Source of the DNA: Geodermatophilus siccatus
GTDB lineage: Bacteria > Actinomycetota > Actinomycetes > Mycobacteriales > Geodermatophilaceae
DNA length: 64,000 bases
Direction: 5' to 3'
Assembly: GCF_900103785.1 (NCBI RefSeq)
Contig: NZ_FNHE01000012.1
Location: forward strand, 62,001 to 126,000
A model generated the notes under the pieces. It was not told the DNA's origin, ran no database searches, and was given only the letters and a program-made list of their open reading frames with translations. This document shows, piece by piece, positions 15,893 to 23,684 of this stretch (position 1 is its first letter; each line of letters starts with the position of its first letter). The translations under genes and the position numbers were made by a program.

Positions 15893-16288
15893 CGGCGCGA
15901 GGGCGAGCAGGGCCGCCGGCGGCGGGCTGGCCGACCGGCCCCGGATCGCGCTCACCGACGCGGTCAGCGGCGCGCTGCTGACCCTGACCGACCTGCCCGC
16001 ACTGCGCCGCACCGGCAGCTGCGGCAGGCCCGCCTGCCGCCGGCCCGAGGCCTGCGGCCACGACCTGAGCGGCCGGCCCGGACTGACCCGGCCCGGCACC
16101 CCGAACGGCTACCGGCCGCACGCACAGTTGGACCGCCACGTGCGCGCCCGGGACCGGCGCTGCCGCTTCCCCGGCTGCCGCCGCCGCGTGCCCCGAGCCG
16201 GCGAGCTGGACCACCACCGGCCGCACGGCACCCTCACCGTCACCACCCCACCGGCCCGACCGCCATCACCGAACCCCCGGCCTACTGA
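15893..16288 (+). pseudogene. Remnant of a DUF222/HNH endonuclease (13E12-like)
   Basis: The frame reads RIALTDAVSGALLTLTDLPALRR, GYRPHAQLDRHVRARDRRCRFPGCRRRVPRAGELDHHRPH, then abruptly GTLTVTT. In intact members the ELDH is followed by a Cys-Xaa-x-H-H segment completing the HNH site, then by a C-terminal TVTTPTGLTA-type tail ending PPPY. Here the central part is deleted and the tail TGPTAITEPPAY with TGA at 16286-16288 is one base out of frame. The N-terminal DUF222 is missing too. Inactive relic of a multicopy actinobacterial family. Confidence 0.65.
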
Positions 16289-16299
16289 GCAGTGCCGGA

Positions 16300-16587
16300 T
16301 GCCGGGTGTCGTCGCCTCGGCCGCTGACCGCATCACGCAGCAGCCGCTCGTGCGGCCCCTCGGTGGGGAGGACGTCGGGTCGCCGGGGAAGGCGGTGGGC
16401 GTGCCGGGCGATCACGCAGTCCTGCAGCAGCGGGCCGATGAGCCCCGCGCCCGCGGCAAGCCTGCCGGGTCACCGTCGAGCTGAGCCGCCGGCTCCAGCA
16501 GCCACGGGCGGGATCCGATGCGGCAGTACAGCTGCGCGGCGCCGTCGCCGAACGTGCTGAGGTGCTCGCGCGCACGAGCGGTCCTGC
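16300..16587 (-). pseudogene. Remnant of a conserved hypothetical protein
   Basis: Reverse-strand sense is readable in two frames: EHLSTFGDGAAQLYCRIGSRPWLLEPAAQLDG (about 16575-16480), then GLIGPLLQDCVIARHAHRLP and PDVLPTEGPHERLLRDAVSG (about 16450-16330). The two do not join, and nothing upstream supplies a start because the GNAT gene ends at 16588. The pattern looks like a genuine small protein found in related genomes, but I cannot name it. Confidence 0.4.
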
Positions 16588-17085
16588 TCAACCCGGTTCC
16601 TCGTGGGGCTCCAGGGACACGGCCATGAGGACGTCGTCCACGTACTGGCCTTCGAGGAAGAACTCCCCGCGCCGCACGCCCTCGACCACGAAGCCGCAGG
16701 CTGCGTACAGGGCGCGGGCGCCGGGGTTCGTGGCCAGCACGTTCAGGGTGAGCCGCCGGGCGCCGCGGCGCCGGGCCTCCTCGACCGCGGCGCGCAGCAG
16801 GGCCCGGCCCACGCCGCGGCGCTGCACGGCCGGGTCGACCGCCAGCCCGTTCACCTGGAGCACGTGCCGGTTGGACGGCAGGGCCGTGGGCCGGCGCAGT
16901 CTCACGTACCCGACCACCGCGCCGTCCAGTTCGGCCACGAGGACGTCCCCGGGCGGGTCCTCCCCGAAGAAGTCGACGTCCTCCGGCCACAGCGGCGCGG
17001 GGGCCACGGCTGGCGACCACGTCACCCGGTCGAGGGCCGCGAGCCGGCGCTCGTCGTCCCTCGTGGCGGTCCGGACGGTGGTCAC
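16588..17085 (-). CDS. GNAT family N-acetyltransferase
   Basis: The start is taken as GTG 17085 (VTTVRTATRDDERRLAALD), the usual first strand of the fold; an in-frame GTG at 17109 would add eight residues. Motif A is LQVNGLAVDPAVQRRGVGRALLRAAVEEARRRGA (RRGVGRA binds acetyl-CoA), followed by LTLNVLATNPGARALYAACGFVVEGVRRG (motif B). It is complete, unlike the broken GNAT at 14.5 kb. The C-terminal EFFLEGQYVDDVLMAVSL is the RimI/ribosomal-type ending with a conserved Asp pair. Acceptor unknown. Confidence 0.85.
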   Translation of the reverse strand: MTTVRTATRDDERRLAALDRVTWSPAVAPAPLWPEDVDFFGEDPPGDVLVAELDGAVVGYVRLRRPTALPSNRHVLQVNGLAVDPAVQRRGVGRALLRAAVEEARRRGARRLTLNVLATNPGARALYAACGFVVEGVRRGEFFLEGQYVDDVLMAVSLEPHEEPG

Positions 17086-17208
17086 TGCGCGTCCCCGGAC
17101 TCCGTCCACCCGGCGACGCTAACCGGCCGCGATGACTCCGGCCCGGCCGACCGTCGGCGCACGGACCGGCCTGCGGTTCCGGGTGCTGCAGGTCGGGGTG
17201 AGCCGGCG

Positions 17209-17958
17209 TCAGAGCGCAGCCCAGAAGCGCTCGAGGACGACGGCCGCACGCTGCGGGTCCTCCACCATCCAGCCGTGTCCGAGGCCGTCGAGCACCTCGA
17301 CCCGGGCACCGGCGCGGGCCGCGGCGCGGCGCCGCTGGGCGTCGGTGCCGACGAAGGAGTCCTCCGACGGGAGCAACGCGAGGCCGGGGCGGGCGGCGGC
17401 GGCCTCCAGCGAGCGGCCGGCCTCGGCCATGGCCGGCTGGGCCGCCGAGCGGTAGAGCGCCAGGGCCGCGCGGCCCATGTCCTCGTCCTGCCCGGCGGCC
17501 ACCTGCTCCGCGACGTCCGGCGGGAAGCCGAACGAGACGAGCCGCGCGGCCTTGTCGGCGGGACTGCCGCCCAGCATCCGCGCGATGGAGTCCTCGCCGG
17601 CGCCCGGCTGTTGCCACACCTGCGCCAGGTCGTGCCAGACGTAGTCCTCGTCGAAGACGCCGATTGCGTCGCTGACCCAGCTGCGCAGCAAGTCGGGCCG
17701 CGCCATGGCCACGTTCACCACGTGGACGCCGCCCCAGTCGTGGCCGACGAGGTCGACCGGCTCGCCGATCCGCTCGAGCTCCCCGACCAGCCAGTCCCGG
17801 TACTCCGGCATCGTCGCCCCGAAGTCCGCGGGCAGGGGCGCGCCGAAGCCGGGCGGGGCCAGCCGGACGACGTCCCGCTGCAGGGAGCCGGCGAGCGGGT
17901 CCCACAGCGCCGGGGTCTCCGGGTTGCCGTGCACGAGGACGGCGGGCGGGGTCGTCAC
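17209..17958 (-). CDS. Alpha/beta hydrolase with Asp nucleophile
   Basis: The 249-aa protein from GTG 17958 has the oxyanion-hole HGNPETPALWDP (about 9-20), the nucleophile elbow VGHDWGGVHV with Asp in place of Ser (about 71-80), and a C-terminal His in DGLGHGWMVEDP. An Asp nucleophile in GHDWGG is characteristic of haloalkane dehalogenases and epoxide hydrolases, and is also seen in fluoroacetate dehalogenases. No halide-binding Trp pair can be asserted beyond the Trp after the Asp. Cytosolic. Substrate unknown; single gene. Confidence 0.8.
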   Translation of the reverse strand: MTTPPAVLVHGNPETPALWDPLAGSLQRDVVRLAPPGFGAPLPADFGATMPEYRDWLVGELERIGEPVDLVGHDWGGVHVVNVAMARPDLLRSWVSDAIGVFDEDYVWHDLAQVWQQPGAGEDSIARMLGGSPADKAARLVSFGFPPDVAEQVAAGQDEDMGRAALALYRSAAQPAMAEAGRSLEAAAARPGLALLPSEDSFVGTDAQRRRAAARAGARVEVLDGLGHGWMVEDPQRAAVVLERFWAAL

Positions 17959-18117
17959 GGGTCTCCTCCGCGGTGTCGGTGCCGGGTGCGACGGCCGCAG
18001 CCTGCCGCATCCCCCGGCGGGACGCCGGGACGCCGGACGTCCCGGCCGTGCCGGACGACGTCATCGAGGGTCACGGTCAAGGCCATTTCGCTGATGGCAC
18101 AAGAAGTGCGCGACGAG

Positions 18118-18147
18118 CGGAATGCGCCATTTCTGCCGCGCATTCCG
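18118..18147. promoter_or_regulatory. Perfect 10-bp inverted repeat upstream of clpP
   Basis: CGGAATGCGC at 18118-18127 is exactly repeated in inverse at 18138-18147 with a 10-bp centre, 51 bp before the clpP ATG. The one-turn half-site spacing fits a dimeric repressor or activator operator; it could instead form a leader hairpin. It does not look like the published ClgR box that controls clp genes in Streptomyces. Confidence 0.45.
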
Positions 18148-18198
18148 TGGCGGGAACCGATTGACTCCGGCCCACCAGTCCACGGAAGGGGTCGGCCC

Positions 18199-18837
18199 AT
18201 GCGCGTTCCTCCGCCCACCGGCGCGGGCGCACCGTTCCTGCAGGCGGGGAACGGGCACGCGTCCCTGCACGACGCCGTCTCCGACCGCCTGCTGCGGGAG
18301 CGCACCGTGTTCCTCGGCAGCCCGGTGGACGACGACGTCGCCAACCAGATCTGCGCGCAGATGCTGCTGCTCTCGGCCGACGACCCGCGCCGGGACGTGC
18401 ACCTGTACATCAACTCGCCGGGCGGCTCGGTCACCGCCGGGATGGCCGTCTACGACACCATGCGCTTCATCGACTGCGACGTCGCGACCTACTCGTTCGG
18501 GATGGCCGCCTCGATGGGGCAGTTCCTGCTCACCGCGGGCACCCCCGGCAAGCGGTTCTCGCTGCCGCACACGCGGATCATGATGCACCAGGTCTCGGCG
18601 GGGGTGGGCGGGACGCAGTCGGACATCACCGTCCAGGCCGACATGCTCCGCCGCCTCAAGCGGGACATCAACGAGCTGCAGGCCGAGCACACCGGGCAGA
18701 GCGTCGAGCAGATCGAGCGCGACTCCGACCGCGACCGCTGGTTCACCCCCGACCAGGCCCGCGGGTACGGCCTCGTCGACCACGTCGTCGCCTCGGCCGC
18801 GGCGCTGCCCGTCCCCGGCTCGGCCGGCGCCCCGTGA
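18199..18837 (+). CDS. clpP: ATP-dependent Clp protease proteolytic subunit
   Basis: ATG 18199 follows a GGAAGGGG ribosome site. The 212-aa serine protease has Ser105 in SFGMAASMGQ, His130 in RIMMHQVSAG and the acidic triad member in the ERDSDRDR segment near 175. YINSPGGSVTAGMAVYDTM and WFTPDQARGYGLVDHVV are the standard ClpP blocks. ClpP forms tetradecamers fed by ClpX/ClpC. This copy is not next to another clpP or clpX, so it is probably one of several paralogues in the genome. Its stop overlaps by 4 bp the GTG of the DinB-fold gene. An inverted repeat precedes it. Confidence 0.92.
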   Translation: MRVPPPTGAGAPFLQAGNGHASLHDAVSDRLLRERTVFLGSPVDDDVANQICAQMLLLSADDPRRDVHLYINSPGGSVTAGMAVYDTMRFIDCDVATYSFGMAASMGQFLLTAGTPGKRFSLPHTRIMMHQVSAGVGGTQSDITVQADMLRRLKRDINELQAEHTGQSVEQIERDSDRDRWFTPDQARGYGLVDHVVASAAALPVPGSAGAP

Positions 18838-19418
18838 CCGGGCCGGACGACGCGGTCGCGCGGTACCTCCGGGCCCTCGATCGGCTCGGCGCCGTCGTCG
18901 ACGCCGTCCCGGCGCAGGGCTGGGACGCGGCCACGCCCTGCCCGGGCTGGTCGGCCCGCCAGCTGCTGGGCCACCTCGTCGACGGGCAGAACCAGGTGCT
19001 CGCGATGCTCGCCGGGGAGGGACGCCGTGCGCCGGTCGCCGACCCGGGGGCGCTCGGCCTGCTCGCCGGCCCGGACCCCGCCGGCTCGTGGCGACGCGCC
19101 TACCAGGCGGCCGTCGCGGCGCTGAGCCGTGCGGCACCCGGCGCCGGAGTGGCCACCCCGCTGGGCCCGCGGACCGTCGAGCAGCTCCTCGGCATCGCCC
19201 TCGTCGAGCCCGTCGTCCACACCTGGGACCTGGCGACCGCGACCGGACGACCGGCCGACCTCGATCCCGACGCCGTCCGGGCCCTGCTGCCCGGGGTCCT
19301 CGCGCTCGGCGGGCAGCTGCAGGCCACCGGCATGTACCCGCCGGCGGTCCCCGTGCCGGACGACGCACCGGCGCAGGACCGGCTGCTGGCCGCGCTCGGC
19401 CGCCGGCCGCCCGGGTGA
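18834..19418 (+). CDS. TIGR03086-type DinB-fold metal-binding protein (maleylpyruvate isomerase-like)
   Basis: GTG 18834 overlaps the clpP stop. The 194-aa product shows the N-terminal four-helix bundle of the mycothiol-dependent maleylpyruvate isomerase group: WDAATPCPGWSARQLLGHLVDGQNQVLAML (about 30-59; His in GHLVDGQ is a metal ligand) and IALVEPVVHTWDLATATGRP (about 121-140; His in VHTWDL is the second conserved ligand). Such proteins use mycothiol or act as detoxification transferases; the actual substrate is rarely known. Translational coupling to clpP is notable but may only reflect compact packing. Confidence 0.82.
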   Translation: MTGPDDAVARYLRALDRLGAVVDAVPAQGWDAATPCPGWSARQLLGHLVDGQNQVLAMLAGEGRRAPVADPGALGLLAGPDPAGSWRRAYQAAVAALSRAAPGAGVATPLGPRTVEQLLGIALVEPVVHTWDLATATGRPADLDPDAVRALLPGVLALGGQLQATGMYPPAVPVPDDAPAQDRLLAALGRRPPG

Positions 19419-19528
19419 CGGGGGCCGGAGGCGTGAACTCCTCGCGCGCGGTGTCGATCCGGGAGTGCCGCCGTTCGACCGAGGGGTGAGAGGGTCCGAC
19501 GGGGACCCGCGATCGGTAGGAGACCACC

Positions 19529-19948
19529 GTGAAGTACATGCTGATCATGCGTGCGACCGACGAGACCTACGCCGCCTTCCAGGACGTCGACTTCAGTGAG
19601 GTCGTCGAGTCGATGGGCCGGTTCAACGACGAGATGATCCGGGCCGGCGTCCTGGTCGCGGCCGAGGGCCTCGACGACCCGGCGAAGGGCGTCGTCGTCG
19701 ACTACTCAGCCGAGTCCCCCGTGGTCACCGACGGCCCGTACGGGGAGACCAAGGAGCTGTTCGGCGGCTTCTGGATCCTCGACGTGGCCTCGCTGGAGGA
19801 GGCCGTCGAGTGGGCGAAGCGGGCGCCGCTGGCCGGTCCGGGCAGCAAGACCGAGATCCGCCGCGTCACCAGCATCGACGAGTTCCCGCAGGACAACGAG
19901 TGGATCCAGAAGGAGCGGGCGTGGCGGGCGGCGACCGGACAGCTGTGA
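19529..19948 (+). CDS. YciI-like (DGPF domain) protein
   Basis: GTG 19529 follows GGAG. The 139-aa protein begins MKYMLIMRATDETYAAF, has FNDEMIRAGVLVAAEGL and the family signature VTDGPYGETKELFGGFWILDVAS (about 69-91), with EEAVEWAKRAP after it. DGPF proteins are small dimeric ferredoxin-like folds. They are habitually encoded next to ECF42 sigma factors, as here, and overlap is 4 bp. Their role relative to the sigma factor is not established. Confidence 0.9.
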   Translation: MKYMLIMRATDETYAAFQDVDFSEVVESMGRFNDEMIRAGVLVAAEGLDDPAKGVVVDYSAESPVVTDGPYGETKELFGGFWILDVASLEEAVEWAKRAPLAGPGSKTEIRRVTSIDEFPQDNEWIQKERAWRAATGQL

Positions 19949-21264
19949 GCGGTCCGGGGGGTGGCCCCGCGGTCACCCCCCGGGCCCCGGGCGGCCGGGA
20001 GGCGGTCGAGGCGGTGTGGCGGATCGAGTCCGCACGCATCACCGGGACCCTGGCCCGGTACACCGGGGACTTCGCCCTGGCCGAGGACCTCGCCCAGGAG
20101 GCGCTCGCCGAGGCGCTGGTCGCCTGGCCCAGGGACGGCGTGCCGCGCGAGCCCGCCGGGTGGTTGCTGACCGTGGGGCGGCGCCGCGCCATCGACGCCT
20201 TCCGCCGCCGCTCGGCCCTCGACGAGCGGTACGCCGTCCTGTCGCGCGACCTCCCCGAGGGCGGTGCCGTCACCGGGGCGGCCGCGCCCGACCCGGCGGG
20301 ACCGGACCGGGACCTGCTCTGGGACCCCGACCGCATCCACGACGACGTGCTCGCCCTGGTGTTCACCGCCTGCCACCCGGTGCTCTCGCGCGAGGCGCGG
20401 GTCGCGCTCACCCTGCGCGTCGTGAGCGGTCTGACGAGCGACGAGATCGCCCGGGCCTTCCTCGTGCCGACCGCCACCGTGCAGGCGCGGATCACCCGCG
20501 CCAAGAAGACGCTCGCGGCCGCGCAGGTGCCCTTCGAGGTGCCACCGCCCGAGGAGCGCCGCGCGCGGCTCGGCTCGGTGCTCAGCGTGCTGTACCTGGT
20601 CTTCACCGAGGGGTCGACGGCCACCTCCGGGAGCGAGTGGATCCGGCAGGACCTGGCCCGCGAGGCGGTCCGGCTGACCCGCGTGCTGGCGCAGCTGGTG
20701 CCCGACGAGCCGGAGGTGCACGGCCTGCTCGCCCTCCTCGAGCTCACCGCCGCGCGGTTCCCGGCGCGCGTGGGCGACGACGGCGAGCCGGTCCTGCTGG
20801 AGGCGCAGGACCGCCGGCGGTGGGACCGCGCGGCCATCCGGCGCGGGCGGGCGGCGCTGGTGCACGCCGGCCGGGTCGGCCGCGGCCTCGGTCCCTACGG
20901 CGTCCAGGCCGCGATCGCCGAGTGCCACGCGGTCGCGCCGTCGGTCGACGAGACGGACTGGGAGCGGATCGTGCTCCTCTACGACGTGCTCGGCCGGCTG
21001 GCGCCGTCCCCGGTCGTCGAGCTCAACCGGGCGGTCGCCGTCTCGGTCGCCCGCGGCCCGGCAGCCGCGCTCCCGCTGGTCGACGAGCTGGCGCGAGCGG
21101 GCAGCCTGGCGGGCTCGCACCTGCTGCCGAGCGTCCGGGGCGAGCTGCTCGCGCGGCTCGGCCGGTTCGACGAGGCGCGGCGCGAGATCGAGCGGGCGGT
21201 GCAGCTCTGCGGCAACGAGCGGGAGCGGGAGCTGCTCCGCCGCAAGGCCGACGCCTGGGTCTGA
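19945..21264 (+). CDS. ECF42-type RNA polymerase sigma factor with C-terminal extension
   Basis: GTG 19945 overlaps the YciI-like stop. The 439-aa product has sigma region 2 (RYTGDFALAEDLAQEALAEALVAWP, about 34-58, and WLLTVGRRRAIDAFRRRS), region 4 (VALTLRVVSGLTSDEIARAF...ATVQARITRAKKTLA, about 153-192) and then a long C-terminal domain of about 240 residues with helical TPR-like repeats, rather than an anti-sigma gene. This, with the adjacent DGPF protein, is the hallmark of ECF42. Activity is thought to be governed by the C-terminal extension. Targets unknown. Confidence 0.92.
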   Translation: MSGPGGGPAVTPRAPGGREAVEAVWRIESARITGTLARYTGDFALAEDLAQEALAEALVAWPRDGVPREPAGWLLTVGRRRAIDAFRRRSALDERYAVLSRDLPEGGAVTGAAAPDPAGPDRDLLWDPDRIHDDVLALVFTACHPVLSREARVALTLRVVSGLTSDEIARAFLVPTATVQARITRAKKTLAAAQVPFEVPPPEERRARLGSVLSVLYLVFTEGSTATSGSEWIRQDLAREAVRLTRVLAQLVPDEPEVHGLLALLELTAARFPARVGDDGEPVLLEAQDRRRWDRAAIRRGRAALVHAGRVGRGLGPYGVQAAIAECHAVAPSVDETDWERIVLLYDVLGRLAPSPVVELNRAVAVSVARGPAAALPLVDELARAGSLAGSHLLPSVRGELLARLGRFDEARREIERAVQLCGNERERELLRRKADAWV

Positions 21265-21268
21265 CCGC

Positions 21269-21284
21269 GCCCCGCCAGCGGGGC
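21269..21284. terminator. Short hairpin after the sigma factor gene
   Basis: GCCCCGC (21269-21275) and GCGGGGC (21278-21284) form a perfect 7-bp stem five bases past the sigma gene stop. It is short but well placed. The rest of the gap to 21425 carries a faint reverse-strand run (TVVTASLLQDDVVVRELPRW) I cannot assign. Confidence 0.4.
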
Positions 21285-21425
21285 AGCTCCCGGACGACGA
21301 CGTCGTCCTGGAGCAGGCTCGCGGTGACCACCGTGCCGTCGTGCTCGGCGCCGCGGTGAGGAACCGGTAGGCACCGTCCGCAGCCGGAGTCGGCCGATCG
21401 CGACGGACGGGGGGATCGCGGGTGT

Positions 21426-22244
21426 TCAGGCCCGGACGGCGGCCGGGCTGACCTGGGCGAGCACGAACTCGGCCACCACGTCGTGCACGGCGTCGCGGTC
21501 GTGCTCGTTCAGGACGTCGTGCAGGTCGCCGGGGAAGGTGCGCAGCGTCGCCCGCGGCAGCCGGGCGACCAGCGCCCGCGAGTCCTCGACCGGGACCACC
21601 GGGTCGGCCTCACCGTGGAGGACCAGGGTCGGGATCGACGGCCGGCCCTCGGCCAGGCCCGTCGCCACCGCCGACCAGGAGCGCACCACCGCCTCCAGGG
21701 TCTGCGGCGGCACCGGACCGCGGTGCACCAACGGGTCGGTGCGCAGCGCCTGCAGGTACTCGGGGTGGGTGCTGAACGCCTCCGCCGGGTCGGGGGCGTC
21801 GACCTCGTCGGCGCCACCCTCGACGAGGTCCTCGACCCAGGGCAGGGGCTGGGCCGGTGGTGCGGACACCACCAGCGCCTGCGCCAGGTCGGGCGACCGC
21901 TGGGCCAGCAGCAGGGCGGCGACCCCACCCCCGGAGTGCCCCATGAGCACCAGCGGGCGGCCAGGGTGCTGGGCCTGCGCGAGACCCGTCAGGGTCCGCG
22001 CGTCGTCGACCTGGTCGTCCCGGCTGACCATCAGGTCGCGCTCGCCGTCACTGCGCCCGTGGCCGATGGCGTCCAGCGCGTGCACGGCGATGCCGGCGGC
22101 GGCCAGCCGGCGCCCCAGCACCTCGTAGAGACCGACGTGCTCGCCGAAGTCACCGTGGCAGAAGACGACGACGGCACGGACCTCGCCGTCGGGCAGCCAG
22201 GCGGTGTGGTGGACGCGGCCACGGGAGCCGTCGAAGAACGGCAT
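21426..22244 (-). CDS. Alpha/beta hydrolase, monoacylglycerol lipase-like
   Basis: ATG 22244 yields 272 residues: VVVFCHGDFGEHVGLYEVLGRRLAAAG (oxyanion region, about 25-51), HALDAIGHGRSDGER, nucleophile Ser in LMGHSGGGVAALL (about 99-111), the acid Asp in LVLHGEADPVVPVEDS and the His in PGDLHDVLNEHDR. The order and the HGRSDGER motif match bacterial lysophospholipase/monoacylglycerol lipases. No signal peptide. It is divergent from the MarR gene across 260 bp, so the palindrome at 22471-22495 might influence both genes. Confidence 0.85.
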   Translation of the reverse strand: MPFFDGSRGRVHHTAWLPDGEVRAVVVFCHGDFGEHVGLYEVLGRRLAAAGIAVHALDAIGHGRSDGERDLMVSRDDQVDDARTLTGLAQAQHPGRPLVLMGHSGGGVAALLLAQRSPDLAQALVVSAPPAQPLPWVEDLVEGGADEVDAPDPAEAFSTHPEYLQALRTDPLVHRGPVPPQTLEAVVRSWSAVATGLAEGRPSIPTLVLHGEADPVVPVEDSRALVARLPRATLRTFPGDLHDVLNEHDRDAVHDVVAEFVLAQVSPAAVRA

Positions 22245-22443
22245 CGCGCCTCTCCCTCCGGGTCGGGCGGACGGGCCCCCGCTGCGGTGATCCTCCTCGC
22301 CGGCGGCGCGGGCGCGAGGGGCCCTCCGACCCTCACCGGCGGCGGCGCCCGGCGCCGCGTCCCCCGACCGTGGTCGCCCCCGGACGGGTCGCGATCGGCC
22401 GCTGACCCGGGTCGGCTCCGGCTGCCGTGAGGCCGTGCGGGTG

Positions 22444-22495
22444 TTGACACCTCGGGCCCGGTCGGTCGTAGACTCGCTCACATTCTGAGCGAGTC
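22444..22495 (+). promoter_or_regulatory. Promoter and 25-bp palindromic operator of the marR gene
   Basis: TTGACA at 22444-22449 is a consensus -35; TAGACT at 22469-22474 is a -10 with a somewhat long 19-bp spacer. A perfect dyad, GACTCGCTCA at 22471-22480 and TGAGCGAGTC at 22486-22495 with 5-bp centre, overlaps the -10 and start region, ten bases ahead of the ATG. Position and symmetry fit autorepression by the MarR protein encoded just downstream. Confidence 0.7.
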
Positions 22496-22504
22496 AGGAT
22501 CGGG

Positions 22505-23020
22505 ATGAGTCGACGTGTCGAACCCGGACGTGCGGATCTGGCGCGGACCGCGCGCCGGCACAGCACGGCCACGGTGCTGTACCACCACGCCGTCGCGGAG
22601 CGGCTCGGTCTCGGGCCCTCCGACCACAAGTGCCTCGACCTGCTGGTCCAGCACGGCGAGCTCACCGGCAGCCGGCTCGCCGCGATGACCGGCCTCACCA
22701 CCGGTGCGATCACCGGCGTCGTCCACCGGTTGGAGGCGACCGGCTTCCTGCACCGCCGTCCGGATCCGACCGACGGACGACGGCAGCTGCTCCGACCCGT
22801 GCCGGACCGCGTGGCCGAGGTCGCCGCCGTCTTCGCCGAGGACGGTCCGGACCTCGACCGCCTCACCGCCGGGATGACCCGCGACCAGGTCGACGCGGTG
22901 CTCACCTTCCTGTCCCGCGCGACCGACGAGCTCGAGGAGTGCGCGGTCCGGCTCCGGGCCCGGGCACTCCTCGACGGCGCACCCACCCAGCCGGGACGAG
23001 CGGAGGAGGACGCCCCATGA
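22505..23020 (+). CDS. MarR family transcriptional regulator
   Basis: The 171-aa protein from ATG 22505 has the MarR winged helix: YHHAVAERLGLGPSDHKCLDLLVQHGELTGSRLAAMTGLTTGAITGVVHRLEATGFLHRRPDPTDGRRQ covers helices 1-5 and the wing (about 26-95), with the DPTDGR wing tip. Flanking helices would dimerise. It probably represses its own promoter through the palindrome immediately upstream. The stop overlaps by 4 bp the ATG of the SnoaL-like gene, which is likely its regulated partner. Ligand unknown. Confidence 0.88.
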   Translation: MSRRVEPGRADLARTARRHSTATVLYHHAVAERLGLGPSDHKCLDLLVQHGELTGSRLAAMTGLTTGAITGVVHRLEATGFLHRRPDPTDGRRQLLRPVPDRVAEVAAVFAEDGPDLDRLTAGMTRDQVDAVLTFLSRATDELEECAVRLRARALLDGAPTQPGRAEEDAP

Positions 23021-23520
23021 CAGCCGCCGGCAGGAGCGGGGACGCGGCGCTGCACGAGCTGTTCGACCGCATGTGTGCCGCCTGGACGGCAGGCGACGCG
23101 GCCGCCTACGGGGACTGCTTCACCGAGGACAGCGACTACGTCTCCTACGACGGCACGCACGCCCGCGGTCGCCAGGCGATGGTCGACAACCACCACCGGC
23201 TGTTCACGGGCGTGCTGAGCGGCTCGGCACTCGTCGGCCGCATCGAGTCGGTCCGGCACCTGCGACCCGGCGTCGCCGTGCTGCACGCGACCGGCTCCGT
23301 GCTGATGCCCTGGCGCTCGAGCCTGCCGGAGCGGCGCCTCTCACGGCAGACGCTGGTCGCCGTCGAGGAGGGCGGCGCGTGGCGGATCGCTGCGTTGCAC
23401 AACGGCCGGGTCCGGCCGGTCACCATCCCGGGGCCGGCGTCCGTGCCGTCCCGGATGTCCCGGGCGCTGACCGCGACGGCCCGCCGACTGGGCGTCGGGC
23501 ACCCCCTCAGCAGGCGCTGA
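23017..23520 (+). CDS. SgcJ/EcaC-type SnoaL-like protein
   Basis: ATG 23017 overlaps the marR stop. The 167-aa product starts ALHELFDRMCAAWTAGDAAAYGDCFTEDSDYVSYDGTHARGRQAMVDNH, typical of the NTF2-like cone fold used by small isomerases, hydrolases and SgcJ/EcaC proteins, followed by VGRIESVRHLRPGVAVLHATGSVL and TLVAVEEGGAWRIAALHNGRVRPV. It is cytosolic and likely dimeric. The physiological reaction is unknown; operonic coupling to a MarR regulator suggests a role in handling a small aromatic or lipophilic compound. A C-terminal basic tail of 35 residues is extra to the fold. Confidence 0.8.
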   Translation: MTAAGRSGDAALHELFDRMCAAWTAGDAAAYGDCFTEDSDYVSYDGTHARGRQAMVDNHHRLFTGVLSGSALVGRIESVRHLRPGVAVLHATGSVLMPWRSSLPERRLSRQTLVAVEEGGAWRIAALHNGRVRPVTIPGPASVPSRMSRALTATARRLGVGHPLSRR

Positions 23521-23544
23521 GTCCGGCAGCCGGCGTCGTGCCAG

Positions 23545-23614
23545 GGGTGGGCCGGCCGGGGTCCGAGGGACGGTGCAGTCGGGAGGGCTGCCGTCGCGCC
23601 GAGCCGGCCCACCC
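23545..23614. terminator. Large inverted repeat in a convergent gap
   Basis: GGGTGGGCCGGC at 23545-23556 is perfectly repeated in inverse at 23603-23614 with a 46-base loop. It lies between the rightward SnoaL-like gene and the leftward small membrane protein, where a bidirectional terminator is expected. The long loop makes this less certain than the other hairpins. Confidence 0.35.
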
Positions 23615-23684
23615 GACTGCGGCCTCGCCCGACCAGCGCGGCGGGGGAGCGCGCGCTCTGCGGCCCCGGGCTCGCCCTCGGTGC

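Noticed and set aside
18061..18117. ClgR box upstream of clpP
   Set aside because: A TTTCGC-TGATG-GC stretch is only partly similar to the known site and lacks the second half.
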